Shown here: positions 35,401 through 43,379 of the stretch, piece by piece
Layout of the letters: the number at the start of each line of letters is the position of its first letter
How positions within the stretch are numbered: the stretch's first letter is position 1
DNA from: Saccharina japonica
Lineage: Eukaryota > Sar > Phaeophyceae > Laminariales > Laminariaceae
Assembly (NCBI GenBank): GCA_008828725.1
Contig: MEHQ01000069.1
Span: 132,137-196,136, forward strand
DNA length: 64,000 nt
Reading direction: 5' to 3'
Position numbers and translations under genes: made by a program
The notes under the pieces: model-generated
Told to the model about the DNA's origin: nothing
Databases searched by the model: none
Seen by the model: the letters and a program-made list of their open reading frames with translations, nothing else

Positions 35401-36099
35401 GATGTCCAGGATTTCATCGAAATCCAGCTTTTGCAAACTGTGTGTGATACTCCGATCGCGCTTACTACGGGTTATATGACCTCACCCAGGATATGTATCC
35501 CGTGTTATGGTTTCTTTCTTGTGGCGTTGGTCTTCCCTCGACTGCTGCTGTAGCTCCCTTCGTCGTCCTCCTGATTATTAAAAAAATTAAAAAAAAAACT
35601 ACAGCTGTGAGCTCGAGGATTTCGTCGAAGCTCATATTTGCTAGGTGAGTGTAATACTTCGATCGCGCGTACTTACGGATTTTATATGTCCTCATGTAGG
35701 ATTATGATTATGTGCTGCCTTCTTCCTCCGCGCTTGTCTTTCTGCCTCCGTGTTTCTGTCTCCGTCTCTCTGTTGGTACCCCCTTCTCTGTCTTGTCCTG
35801 TCCTGTCCTGCGCTGTCCTGTCTTGTCCTGTCCCGTTCTGGTCTGTGTTTTCCTGCCCTGTCCTGCGCTGTCCTGTCATATCCTGCCCTGCCCTGTTCTG
35901 TCATTTCCTGTCTTGTCCTGTCCTGTCCTGTCTTGTCCTGTCCTGTACTATGTCCTATCTTGTCCTGTCCTATCATGTCCCGTGCTGTTGCTGCCGTGTC
36001 GTACAGGTGAAGCGCGACTCGCGTTGCCGCTTGCTGACCGAGCTTTGCTTCTTCTCGCTGGCATTGGTGTCGATCGGCTTAATCGCCGGCCTGTCGTAA
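9680..36099 (+). CDS. XPR1: SPX-EXS domain phosphate exporter (XPR1/PHO1 family), 16 exons, 951 aa
   Basis: Exons read from sequence: 9680-9697, 10075-10473, 18496-18747, 19285-19524, 20059-20378, 21016-21172, 22763-22894, 23641-23721, 25455-25616, 26474-26583, 27207-27312, 29013-29116, 32033-32203, 33529-33726, 34186-34498, 36007-36099. Every junction is GT-AG and all phases join to 951 codons plus TAA. Residues 1-32 (MGRFAQ... then ...LDFRTLKRRLIDDP) match the SPX start, 135-155 (FELNQELVRMWAFY) the next helix, and 285-320 (LKRSIVELYDTCHRLLSFK, then LNYDAFVRLIEL) the last SPX helices. Low-complexity Ser/Gly/Pro inserts separate them. About ten hydrophobic segments follow from residue 447. 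The EXS signatures are WPHLGNALKY (695-704), QFTWDVIMDWDLL (737-749), NLLLRFLWT and the RR (816-817) before RVENEHL (824-830). The family exports inorganic phosphate and senses inositol pyrophosphates through SPX. Oddities: the lysines of the canonical last SPX helix are absent, and the protein ends in a hydrophobic segment. The six-residue exon 1 is the least certain part. The family call is very sure. Confidence 0.93.
12167..12400 (+). other. Orphan 77-codon frame inside intron 2 of the phosphate-exporter gene
   Basis: The frame has a balanced composition (for example TFGEFMFRDNYRTNRGHLGD) with no low-complexity bias. It sits within an intron. No domain is recognised and no splice partners fit the host gene phase. 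It could be a fragment of a mobile-element protein or chance. Confidence 0.2.
13308..14199 (-). repeat. CTE retroposon-like array (four copies, minus orientation)
   Basis: A fragment at 13308-13334, a full-length copy at 13346-13851, a 5'-truncated copy at 13869-14020 and a short-form copy at 14081-14199 lie head to tail. On this strand each is bounded by a G-run just 5' of GTACTCAT, the longest about 14034-14081. The full copy contains the perfect hairpin CCGCCTC-A-GAGGCGG seen in the other long copies. No coding capacity. Confidence 0.8.
15284..15460. mobile_element. About 180-bp inverted-repeat MITE (TACAGTACAGGACACC termini)
   Basis: The left end TACAGTACAGGACACCTAAT and right end AGGTGTCCTGTACTGTA are inverted repeats. 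A second, near-complete copy is at 23339-23520 and a partial reversed one at about 28205-28350. Confidence 0.75.
15664..16150. repeat. Tandemly duplicated block with GGACCATAGTAAA elements
   Basis: Two related units (about 15664-15865 and 15866-16150) each contain ACCATAGTAAA, CCTATTTTTACTAACAATA, a short C-run plus GTAATAGTA, and GTACGGTATGTACT- or GTGCGGTATGTACT-like sequence with CGGGTAAC. The second unit carries the CTE insertion. Confidence 0.7.
16001..16068 (+). repeat. Minimal 68-bp CTE copy with target-site duplication
   Basis: The element runs from CTCCGTCTCG to GAGTACGCCCC. It is flanked by GTAATAGTA (15992-16000) and GTAATTGTA (16069-16077). A related uninterrupted site lies in the neighbouring block near 15778-15790, where TAATAGTA runs into GGTACTGAAATA. 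This fixes both ends of the short form. Confidence 0.7.
16520..17215. mobile_element. Nested pair: a GGACCATAGTAAATA element inside a GATAAGATA-type element
   Basis: The outer element's end (GAGATAACACACACCCTCGG) stops near 16566. The inner one starts CGGGGGACCATAGTAAATA at about 16575 and ends with the inverted ATTTACTGTGGTCTCCCG near 17033. The outer one resumes with TTCTCGACAACGGG and later GGAAAAAATCTCGTCG. Confidence 0.55.
17686..18274. other. Assembly gap in intron 2
   Basis: A run of 589 N starts within a CCCCC tract. Single N bases also occur at 33125, 42011 and 42546, the last two in C-rich tracts. Confidence 0.95.
18760..18980 (+). repeat. Minisatellite GCAAGGAGGCGTTTTT in intron 3
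   Basis: About nine units of 17-24 bases start right after the exon 3 donor. Variation is in the length of the T-rich spacer. Confidence 0.85.
19841..19890 (+). repeat. (AG)n microsatellite
   Basis: More than 20 GA units lie in intron 4. Confidence 0.95.
20814..20896 (+). repeat. CTE short copy upstream of exon 6
   Basis: GATCCGTCTTGACAGGGAGG begins a diverged copy ending ATGAGTACG with a C-run. A reverse-symmetric A/T and C/G homopolymer block (about 20896-20996) separates it from the exon 6 acceptor at 21015. Confidence 0.75.
21199..21320 (+). repeat. Tandem duplication of about 60 bp in intron 6
   Basis: Two nearly identical units contain CCACGGCGTGTG, an AT-rich TATATATATTTATATAT core and GCGGGGGTTTCCCGTG. 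Confidence 0.8.
21445..21690. mobile_element. About 250-bp inverted-repeat element (GTGATAAGATAGCACACC termini)
   Basis: The left end GTGATAAGATAGCACACC recurs inverted at the right (GTGTGCTATCTTATCAC). Internal landmarks are CCTCGGACGAATTT and ATATCTCGTCGAGA. Other copies are at about 27808-28040, 48068-48290 and 30580-30950 (interrupted). Confidence 0.7.
22440..22605 (+). repeat. Minisatellite in intron 6 (TCTTTGGGT.. unit of about 54 bp)
   Basis: TGATTGTCTTTGGGTACCTG alternates with a TGTCTGTCTC version. It sits in a TCTTG-rich pyrimidine stretch (22360-22760) leading to the exon 7 acceptor. Confidence 0.75.
22998..23168. mobile_element. Two TTAA-flanked MITE copies in tandem
   Basis: The second copy (23082-23168) begins TTAACCCCTTAAGAACTGG and ends with the inverted version followed by TTAA. 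The first copy shares that TTAA and lacks its left end. The core GGGGACAAACTACTTGGAAT is shared by both. Confidence 0.7.
23339..23520. mobile_element. Second copy of the TACAGTACAGG MITE
   Basis: It has the same termini and the same internal TTTCAAGATAA and GAGAGAGGGTG stretches as the 15.28-kb copy. It lies in intron 7. Confidence 0.75.
24376..25448 (+). repeat. CTE head-to-tail array of five copies ending at the exon 9 acceptor
   Basis: In order there are a long-form copy (24376-24638), a short form (24640-24723), a full-length copy (24727-25271), a short form (25272-25350) and a short form (25369-25440), all plus-oriented and separated by C-runs. The last C-run is the pyrimidine tract of the exon 9 3' splice site (AG at 25453-25454). 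Confidence 0.85.
26833..26935. mobile_element. GGACCATAGTAAATA inverted-repeat MITE
   Basis: The ends are GGGAACCATAGTAAATAGG and CCTATTTACTCTAAGG. Others of this family are at about 28071-28170, 29160-29240 (partial), 40316-40432, 45377-45550 and 46634-46747. Confidence 0.65.
27014..27119 (+). repeat. CTE short copy upstream of exon 11
   Basis: A canonical short form with GGGATGCGTGGTCAATGG and GAGTACG is followed by a C-rich tract; the exon 11 acceptor is at 27205-27206. Confidence 0.8.
27330..27680. repeat. GATC-rich dispersed element, copy 1
   Basis: The stretch is dense in GATC/AGATCT motifs and contains GTGCAGGATCT, GGCTCCCACCCGGAAACTTG and ATCACCAAGTTGGGAT. Related copies are at 39025-39170, 53210-53500 and, reversed, 61000-61225. 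Confidence 0.6.
27808..28040. mobile_element. GATAAGATA-type inverted-repeat element in intron 11
   Basis: It starts AATAAGATAACACACCCC and ends GGATGTGTTATCTTA. It shares GCCTTAGAGGGGCCATGG and GTCGAAAAAATGAGC with the 21.4-kb copy. Confidence 0.65.
28430..28625 (+). repeat. Degenerate TTTGTGTCA tandem repeat in intron 11
   Basis: TTGTGTCA or TTGTGTCnCT recurs roughly every 12-20 bases. Confidence 0.6.
28740..28838 (-). repeat. CTE terminal fragment
   Basis: G-runs are followed by GTACTCATACCGTGCATGGC and the CGTAGTCGTGTGGCCATAG motif; only about 38 bases of the 3' end are present. Confidence 0.6.
29566..29940 (-). mobile_element. tRNA-related SINE, copy 2
   Basis: On the minus strand the head keeps an A-box-like TAGAGTAGTGGTCAGC and a B-box-like GAGTTCGAATCC. 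The body with CTTCTCGCGATGTAAATGCA follows, and the 3' tail is a repeated TAAAAAAA tract (29570-29605). It lies in intron 12 of the phosphate exporter. The head is too degenerate to fold as a working tRNA. Confidence 0.65.
30280..30600. repeat. Degenerate tandem array built on GTAATCAAGATAA
   Basis: About nine imperfect units of 30-40 bases contain AATCAAGATAA and GATAAGTATACT. The motif equals the sequence just outside and at the tip of the GATAAGATA-type element that follows at 30580. Confidence 0.65.
30785..30857. mobile_element. TTAA-flanked MITE inserted in another element
   Basis: TTAA is at both ends (30785-30788 and 30854-30857). It interrupts a GATAAGATA-type inverted-repeat element that spans about 30580-30950. 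Confidence 0.65.
31007..31089. mobile_element. 83-bp inverted-repeat MITE, second well-preserved copy
   Basis: It starts TACCACTCTGTCCCGAAATA and ends with the approximate reverse complement (ATATGTACGGGCATAGAGGTA). Copies at 11579 and 15521 lie in intron 2; this one is in intron 12. Confidence 0.65.
31655..31805 (-). repeat. Two CTE terminal fragments in tandem, minus orientation
   Basis: Both carry GCCGTAGTCGTATGACCAT after a G-rich run. The second extends through CCTCGCATCCCTACAATGCC before breaking off. Confidence 0.65.
32411..32673. mobile_element. About 260-bp AT-rich inverted-repeat element (TTAGGGTCGTTCT termini)
   Basis: TTTAGGGTCGTTCTTTTCGA at the left is mirrored by ATGAGAACGACCCTTAG at the right, followed inward by GCAACTTTT on both sides. 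It is a single copy in this window, in intron 13. Confidence 0.65.
33050..33215. repeat. Tandem duplication of about 75 bp
   Basis: AGGACGGACGAAAGCAGGAA through AGCTGGTAGAACCTGCCTGT occurs twice (about 33050-33124 and 33139-33210), with an N in the joint. Confidence 0.8.
34748..34835. mobile_element. TTAA-flanked MITE in intron 15
   Basis: It shows TTAACCCCTTAAGAACCGG at the left and GGGTTAA at the right with the same core. Further copies lie at about 40465-40553 (plus) and 48355-48440 (minus). Decayed cores are seen at 19060, 20430, 25945, 54137 and 62830. Confidence 0.7.
35156..35203 (+). other. Duplicate of the 3' end of exon 15 with its own splice sites (possible alternative exon)
   Basis: This 48-base segment is preceded by a T-rich tract ending TTTTTTGCAG and followed by GTAAGGTGGCGTG. 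It resembles the end of exon 15 and its donor (CATCAAGGC...TTTGACTAAG, then GTAAGGCGGCGTG). Its length is a multiple of three. If spliced between exons 15 and 16 it adds RSRRIPSPSRHSYLTK with no stop. The reading frame relative to the parental copy is shifted, so it may be a decayed duplicate rather than a used exon. Confidence 0.5.
35785..35995 (+). repeat. TCCTG pentanucleotide tract before exon 16
   Basis: TGTCCTGTCCTGTCC with GCGC and TTCTG variants forms a long pyrimidine-rich stretch ending near the exon 16 acceptor. Confidence 0.8.
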
Positions 36100-36344
36100 A
36101 CCAGTTTTCCGGCAGAGAAAGAAAAAAACACAGTTATTATACTTCGTATCAGCTTATCTCAGCAGATATAGCATCTCTCTCTCTCTCTGCTCTTCAACAC
36201 AGTGGTCGTCTTGTTCGTGTTTCTGGTCATGTTCTTATTATTGTTATAGGTCATCTTCATGTTCTAGTTCTAGTTCTCGAGGCTCTTCTGCGCCCTTTTT
36301 AGTTTAGTCGGCGTCGTTGTGGAAGGGAGGTCCTACTTTTACGG

Positions 36345-36482
36345 GTGGGCTATTGTAGTAAGATAGTAATCAGAACCAAGTGCCTGGTATGGTGTGTACG
36401 CATTATTAGGGGGGATGTATGGTTTTTGGGTCCATCGTGGGTTCCGATTACTATCTTACTACATTAGCCCACCCCGTAATAG
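36345..36482. mobile_element. Inverted-repeat element with GGTGGGCTAnTGTAGTAAGATA termini
   Basis: The left end GTGGGCTATTGTAGTAAGAT is mirrored by ATCTTACTACATTAGCCCAC at the right. A second copy is at about 41395-41530, sharing GATGTGTACGC and GGGGGGATGTATG in the centre. Confidence 0.7.
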
Positions 36483-36910
36483 CGTATCGTCTCTTTTCTG
36501 GTCTCATGCTACCGATGATAATTCTATGGGTAGCATGGTATCTGACCACCATATATTTACCGGCTACAATGATAGCCGGAGATGCCAGGAGACGGCAGTT
36601 TTGGAGTGCGTCGTCAGTCTTACCTTACGGGGCCCCCAGGCCAAAATTAATACCACTGCTGTACGTTCAGGCTAGGCTGCCGATTTTTGTGAAGGGGTCG
36701 AAACTGCCGCTTCGTGAGATGTTCCAATGATAGCCCTCCCTCATCGATGCAGACAGCATGCCAGCATGTACAGGGCAAGTACGCAGGCACACAATAGTGT
36801 TAGTAGTAGCAGTAGTAGTAGTAGTAGCGGGTATACGGACAAGCTGTGTACGCCACGAGCGAGGAAAAGTCCGTCTGGATTTGACTAAAGCCAGTTTATC
36901 CTTAATAAAG

Positions 36911-37089
36911 CAGTGGTCCCTCTATAGTGCCGGTTGGCTACAGTAGTGCCGGTAAGGTTGCCCCGCTGTAGTACCTGTGATTAACCAGTGTGGTATACAG
37001 TTTTCGGAGTATATAGTGCCGGTTTCTGCTGTAGTGCCGGTATTGATGGCTGGCGTATACATACCGGCACTGTAGAGAGAACACTACTG
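36911..37089. mobile_element. pogo/Tigger-like MITE (CAGTGGTCCCTCTATAGTGC termini)
   Basis: It starts CAGTGGTCCCTCTATAGTGC and ends with a degenerate inverted copy (GAGAGAACACTACTG). The unit TATAGTGCCGGT recurs inside. Copies lie at about 3188-3262 (short), 32897-33047 (right end missing) and 52499-52682. Confidence 0.65.
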
Positions 37090-39378
37090 TACTGGCTGTA
37101 CTACGTTTTGGCCGCTTTTCCACCGACTCTTCTGAAAATGCGTTGCCCATGACACGCAAATTACGACTACTAACAACACTAAACGTCCAAGGTACAGGGG
37201 ATTGTACCTGCCTATTGCTGTAATACGTACAGGGTATGTACCTGGGGTGTGGTGCCTGCCTATTACTACGTAAATACATACCTGGTACAGGGTTAATGTG
37301 TACCTGGCGTATCTATCTCTACTCACTGATTCCTACAGGGGGTAAGTACCTGGAGTATTACACTTTTGATGTAGTTTGTTTTCTTTTATGTCGTATTTGT
37401 TTTCTCTTTGTTTTCTCTTTCTCTTTCTTTTTCTCTTTCTCTTTCATTCATTTTTACAGGGTGGCGAAACATTTCGTGACTGCTGTCTGTGCTACTATTA
37501 TAGTATTATTATTAGCTGCTTTTCGTTTCGTTCTTGTTCCGGATTGGGATCCATTGCTTGTGGAGTCTCAGGATTGAGTGTAGACTTCTTGATCCTGAGT
37601 GCCTGGGCTCTGTCTTGCCTATTTGTGGTCGTGTGGTCGTACGTACGTAGTGTGTATCGGTGTGTGGGGGTTTCTTAGTGTTGCGCGCTATGGTGCGGTG
37701 TTGTTGTGATTTGCCACTCGTGTCTTGCGCCACGCATTCGCGATGATAATGGTTTCTCGGCGGCTATACCTATACGCGCATTTTTGTGTTATTTTTTGTT
37801 GGTTTTTATGTATTCTTGCGCTATGTACTTTTACTATTTTATGTACTACTGTGCTGCCACTGCGACTGCCACTGCTGCTGTAGAGCTCTGGTGGTGTTGT
37901 GTGGACCTGATACGGTATCTGCTGTGTACTTTAGGCCCCATAAATGCCTGCGCGATTCGTGTCCTTCGTATATTCTCCCTACCGTTGAGGTTCCCTACCG
38001 TTGACGTTCCTTTTACCGTTGAGATTCCCGTCCCTCGCGGCAAACCAGGATTTTTGCAGTCGCAGATGAGCGACCGCGTCTCGTAAGGGTGTAGATGTGC
38101 CGCCAATTCGACCATGAGGGACAGCATCTACTGGTGCTAATTTATTTTTGCGTTGGGTAATGATGGATTTATTTGGGGCAAAAACCAAAAAGAGGTACAC
38201 CTACTGCTTGTAGGGGCTCCACCTATATTTGGCTCAAATTGTGCCTATAACAGGCTCATTTGAACCCCGTTTTTGCAAATTGGAATGCGCCCAAAGGGTC
38301 GTCAGGACCAGGTGACCCCCGAGCTGCCGAAAAAGAGCACGGACATGTTGCGAAATATTTTTTTCTTTTAGGGGGAACGTGTATTGTAGCAGAGTACCGC
38401 GCACTCAGTAAGAACCCAGTAAGAAACCGCGCTGCTGGCTATCATAGGATAACCTTTCTTAGTTAGGCAAGGGGTCCTTTGTAAATACGGGTTATAAGCC
38501 ATTTCGGGGTACAATTGAAGCCAAAAATGGGCGAAGCGCAACTTGAGTAGCCACAGAGAGGTGTACCTGGATATTTACATCCAACAAAAGGTACAACCGG
38601 ATGCTGGCCAATCAGAGGGAGGCCCAGGAAGTCTTTTACCGAGATCAATATTTAGTGTACCTATAAATGGCTCAAAAGGCCTAGGTATACCTATTTTTGG
38701 AGTTTGTCTTCATTTTTGTGCGATGTACCATGCGCCAGCAAAACTGGGGCTATACTCAAGTGTCACGTGGGATCTCTTTTGAGACATGAGAGGCGGAAAC
38801 TCATTTCCTGTTCTTTCTTTTTCGACTCGTTGGGTGTCTGGCGATTTACCGTACTTTATTTATGGTCTCTCTCTGACGATTTTCAACACCTTACCTCGTG
38901 TCTGACGATTTGTCAACAGGCACACGTTGGGCAGATCACGATATATCTGTAGATATATATACTCTGGATCCTAGCTTGCCTTCATGAGGTGGTGTGCAGC
39001 ATCTGTTTAGGTACATATCCAACCCACGAAACCTGTCCTAGATCATGCAGATTATACATACAGTACGGCTCCCACGCGGCAACATGAGCTAGATCATACA
39101 GATCGTACAGATCATACAGGTCAGGAATCTATCTGCTCTGAAAGATCTAGATCATCAAGTGGGAATCGACTACATCTATTTCTCCAATCTTTGGTCATGT
39201 TCTTGACTGTCTGGTCCCAAGCATTCACCATATAATATCCCCACTCACGCACCCTGTCCCCCTTAAACTATCCCAATTACAACGAACTGTAGACGTGTAA
39301 CCCAGACACCCACAAAATGGGCAGGTCGCAATTTTCGGGGGCGCAAATGTTCAATTTTTCCGATGCCCCCCCCCCCTA

Positions 39379-39585
39379 ATGCCTGGTTGGTGAAAACCCA
39401 ATGTGCTCCGTCCCGGCATTGTAGGGATGCGAGGGTCTATGGTCATATGACTACGGCCGTGCACGACATGAGCACACACACCCCCCCTCCCCTCTCCCTG
39501 CTCCGTCTCGAAAGGGATGCGTGGTCAATGGTCAGAATGACTAAGGCAAGCAACAAATGAGTACGCCCCCCCCCCCCCCCCTACT
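39379..39585 (+). repeat. CTE pair: truncated long form followed by short form
   Basis: The first copy starts inside GCCTGGTTGGTGAAAACCCA and ends GAGCAC plus C; the second is a canonical short form ending GAGTACG plus a C-run. Both are plus-oriented and intergenic. Confidence 0.75.
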
Positions 39586-40311
39586 GTAGTTCTATAAAGC
39601 TCAACTCCATACAACTGACAAGACTCAGAAAAACCGAGCACGGCACAGATTCCGGCGAAAAAATGTAGAGTTTTTCCCATTGCCCCCCCCCCAAGCTCAA
39701 CCCCAAAACCTCCAAGACTCAGAAAAACTGGAGATGGGTGTAGCAGATGTCGAGCGCAAAATTTCCCGGTGCAGCCAGAGAAGAAGTAACCCCCGCCACC
39801 CTTTCGGCTCCTGTCGTGGGTTGGTCGTTCTCTGACTTTGCGGTGCCCTGTGCCTATAATAATAGTGCCTACTACCTGTGCCCAAGGAGTACTGCAACAC
39901 GGTCACATCATTATGATATTTCAGCACTCGCATTTTCTGTCTGTGGTCGTCAGGGGGACATCCTGACTGGGTATGTATGTATGTATGCACATATATATGT
40001 ATACACATGCCCGGGTTTCATGTTCATACGTACGTGATTGATTGTGGATCATGCGGCGGGATACATATAACGAGCACTGCTTGCTGCTGACCATTGCGAA
40101 CAGCAGTCACAGCACACTGGAAAGCAACCATTAATAACGGTAATTAGTTGCTTTTTTTATGGTTTTAGAATCGATAAATTATGCGATCTACATGATATAT
40201 TTATCGCGATTCTCGACGCAATTCGGGGTCAAGAATCTGCTTCAAGAATCGTTTCGTAGAGGGTTGAGATTGAGTGCAGACGGAAAACTTGAGAGTATAC
40301 AGTACTCTTAT

Positions 40312-40435
40312 CACGGGGGACCATAGTAAACACTAGTAAATAGGACCAAATATTGCTAGTAAAAATAGGGAAACATACGACTTTTTGTCTCTACCGTTAC
40401 GCGTAGATCCTATTTACTATGGTCCGTGATAGGAA
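40312..40435. mobile_element. GGACCATAGTAAATA inverted-repeat MITE, best-preserved copy
   Basis: TATCACGGGGGACCATAGTA at the left and CCTATTTACTATGGTCCGTG at the right form long inverted ends around an AT-rich centre. Confidence 0.7.
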
Positions 40436-43379
40436 ACCCTTAGGGAATTCCCAGGAATGTCTCCCTTACCCCCTTAAGAACTGGTCGCACGACTTTGGGG
40501 ACAAACTACATGGAATTAGAGTGGGACATTTTTTTCAGTTATTACTGGGTTAAGTGTGTCTTCTACTGAGTAGTTTCCTAGTTCGGGCGGGGTGCTTCAG
40601 CGATCGATGTTGCTCAGGGTTTATCCACGCGTTTGACCATAATGTATCCCAGGGAGGGTACATTGCGTGAGAGACTTCCGCGTGGCCTGCCTTATTCCTT
40701 ACCTTACCCCCTTCGGGACTTGAGAGGGGAACAGTCGACGAACAGCGAAATAAAAATGACGGAGAAGCATCAACCACATGAGGCAACAACATGGATGGGC
40801 TGTTGGCCCCGGGTGGTACTCGTAGGGATGATACGTGGGGCCATAATAAATAACACCTACGGTACACACACAAATCCTATATATTTACTACCTATTTTTA
40901 CTTACAATATTTGACGCGTGCTACGGTAGAGGTAGCACTTTTTGGCCGAATCGTTTTCTGAACAATCGGGCTCCTTGTAACTCAACTTCGTCGGACTTTC
41001 ATTTTGTGACGAATATGTTTCAGAGTATACTTTGGTCATAATGAGATTTCGCATCCGGCAGCACTTTTATTTTCCTCCAAAATCATTTTTTCGGTGAGGT
41101 ATGACGCTCTTTAAGCGAGGAGCTCAGAAAGAACATGGGGCACCTCTATCGTAGCATGCGTCATTTGGCAGACGAAAACCTATCTAGTTACGATACCTAT
41201 TTTTACTAACAATCGGTCCCCTATTTACTAGGCTCCGTAATATAGTACGTTTTCCCCCGAAATGTAATCATAGTACCTTATGTGCATACCACAGAAGGGA
41301 GCTACGAGTAGCTGTACGGCATACAAGCTGTATGGCACGATTGAATACTCTACCCGTGTTGCTGCGCGCTCATGTTGTTCGTATTATGGGGGGAAATAGT
41401 AGTATGTAGTACGAGTATCATACTAATCAGAACCAAGTATGATGTGTACGCGTTAGGGGGGATGTATGATTCTTGGGGTCCATCACGGGTTTTGATTACC
41501 ATCTTACTACATTAGCCCCCCCGGAATAGGCGGTTGATGTAAGGCCAAGCCACGCAACATCTCTCCACTGTTTGGGTTGCGTTTTCTGGGTCCTCAAAAG
41601 GGTTCGACTGACCGCGTACCTTCATTAGTACGTAGACCGCTCGTCTTTTGTCCACGTTCTATATACTACGATGTCGAAAGGAGGGGGGGGGTGTCACGTC
41701 CACCTGTGTTTGTTAATGGTTTGGTCGCGTGTGCGTTTAGGTGATCAGGTGATCATGGTGGCTTGGTCGACATCCGAACGCATTACATCACGTGACGAGG
41801 AGGCAAGAAACGCCTCTCTTATACGTCACCCGAAAACTCCCCGTGAGAGTAAACAAAAAAGAAAACAGCAGCAGCAGTGTCGACCGGAGGAGGGGGTCGC
41901 TGCGAAAAACGGATTTTCATAATTCAGAAATTCATGTTCATCTGTCCGTCCGTCCGTCCGTCCCATGAGGTCGCTCACCAGACTTTTGACTTTCAGGGGA
42001 TCCCCCGCCCNGGGGGCCCCCCCCCCCCCCCCCGTCAAACGATCTCAAGCGACTCACTTATATAACCCCTTTCTTACACGAAACTGCATCCATCCGCGTT
42101 TATGGGGGGGAATACGAAAATCCGTCAGGCACGACAAGTGCAAGACAGATTTATTTTTCTCATGTACTTCTTACAGTACCTCTATGCTATAACGACCCCT
42201 CCAAAACTGCATGGTGAGAATACACGACGGGGCGCTGCATGCAACAGCAACCGCCTTACCCCCAACCTCCTCAATGGTCATGGGACGTCCGATAATGGTA
42301 CTATCCTACTATGTACGCTACAAAAGTTACTATGGGCCAGACCTTACTCTACTCTACAACAAAAAACGCCCCCCAGTGCATCAAGCATCATTATCGTGCC
42401 TCAATCCTTACAACCCCCTCAGTTACAAACAGTACACTTAAGTACCGTAAGACCCCGCACCCCTCTCCCCCCACCCCCTCCAACGACCCCCACCCCCAAC
42501 ATGTGTAGCATATCTCGCTCGAAGACAACAACTCAACGCATCGTGNCCCCCCCCCCCCCCCCCCCGCTTCCCCCACCGCGGGCCCAACAAAAATACCTCG
42601 GGGCTGGCTGAGGGCTTTAAACTGTCGACTGCCTAAACGGCAAAAATGATAAAAGCGACAATCAAGCCATATTGACGTCAAGCGAGAGACGTGCCGCCGC
42701 CGGCACACGATTTTCACACCAACTACTCGAAGACGGCTCATGCCGCGGCGGTAGAGAGAGCGGGCACCAAAAACGTCTGAGGTTTTCCTGAGTTGAGCTC
42801 TAGACTACATGTGCCTCACGCAAAACGAACTTTTGATAAAACTACCAGGTATCAGGTATACCGTACGTGCGCAGGCCGATGAGCAATATCATGGGGTACT
42901 ATTAATATTACTACTGTAGTACGAGGCCAATAACTGAGTAACTAAAAAAAAACTAAAACTGTTAAGACACAAGTGGGATTGCAAATGTATTCTCGGGTAA
43001 TTTATCTCGTTGTTGAGGAGTCTCGTCCGTCAGAGCGAACGAAACGAAACCCGACCAACAAAACAAAACAAAACCACGGATTTCAAAACAAAACCAAAAC
43101 CAAACAAAAACAAAGCAAGAAAAAAAACAAAACAAAAACAAAACAAACCAAGAGAAAAAACAACCAAAGCAAGACAAACCATACAAAACAAAAACAAACT
43201 TACACCCAATACCATCCCGAAAAACATAATGCGGAAGGACTCAATGCATACCCACGCGCAAGTCTCGTGAGGCGCGTAGAACACAACATCCTATATATGA
43301 ATATGATGACAGGCATCATCAACGGCAGGTATCAACCAACTATATAGCGTACCAACCCCCCAACCCCCCAAGCATGCGA

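Larger units (their letters stand above)
34499..36006 (+). repeat. Intron 15 assembled from repeated blocks
   Basis: Three similar blocks, with the core CAGCTGTGAG.TCGAGGATTT.GTCGAA.CTCAT, occur near 35040-35095, 35393-35470 and 35599-35680. A TTAA-type MITE lies at 34748-34835, and a TCCTG-rich pentanucleotide tract at about 35785-35990 leads into the exon 16 acceptor. Confidence 0.6.

Noticed and set aside
42391..42741. Additional coding exon downstream of gene A
   Set aside because: The region resembles the one below gene B, but the reading frames of the two do not stay aligned. UTR or flanking similarity is more likely.
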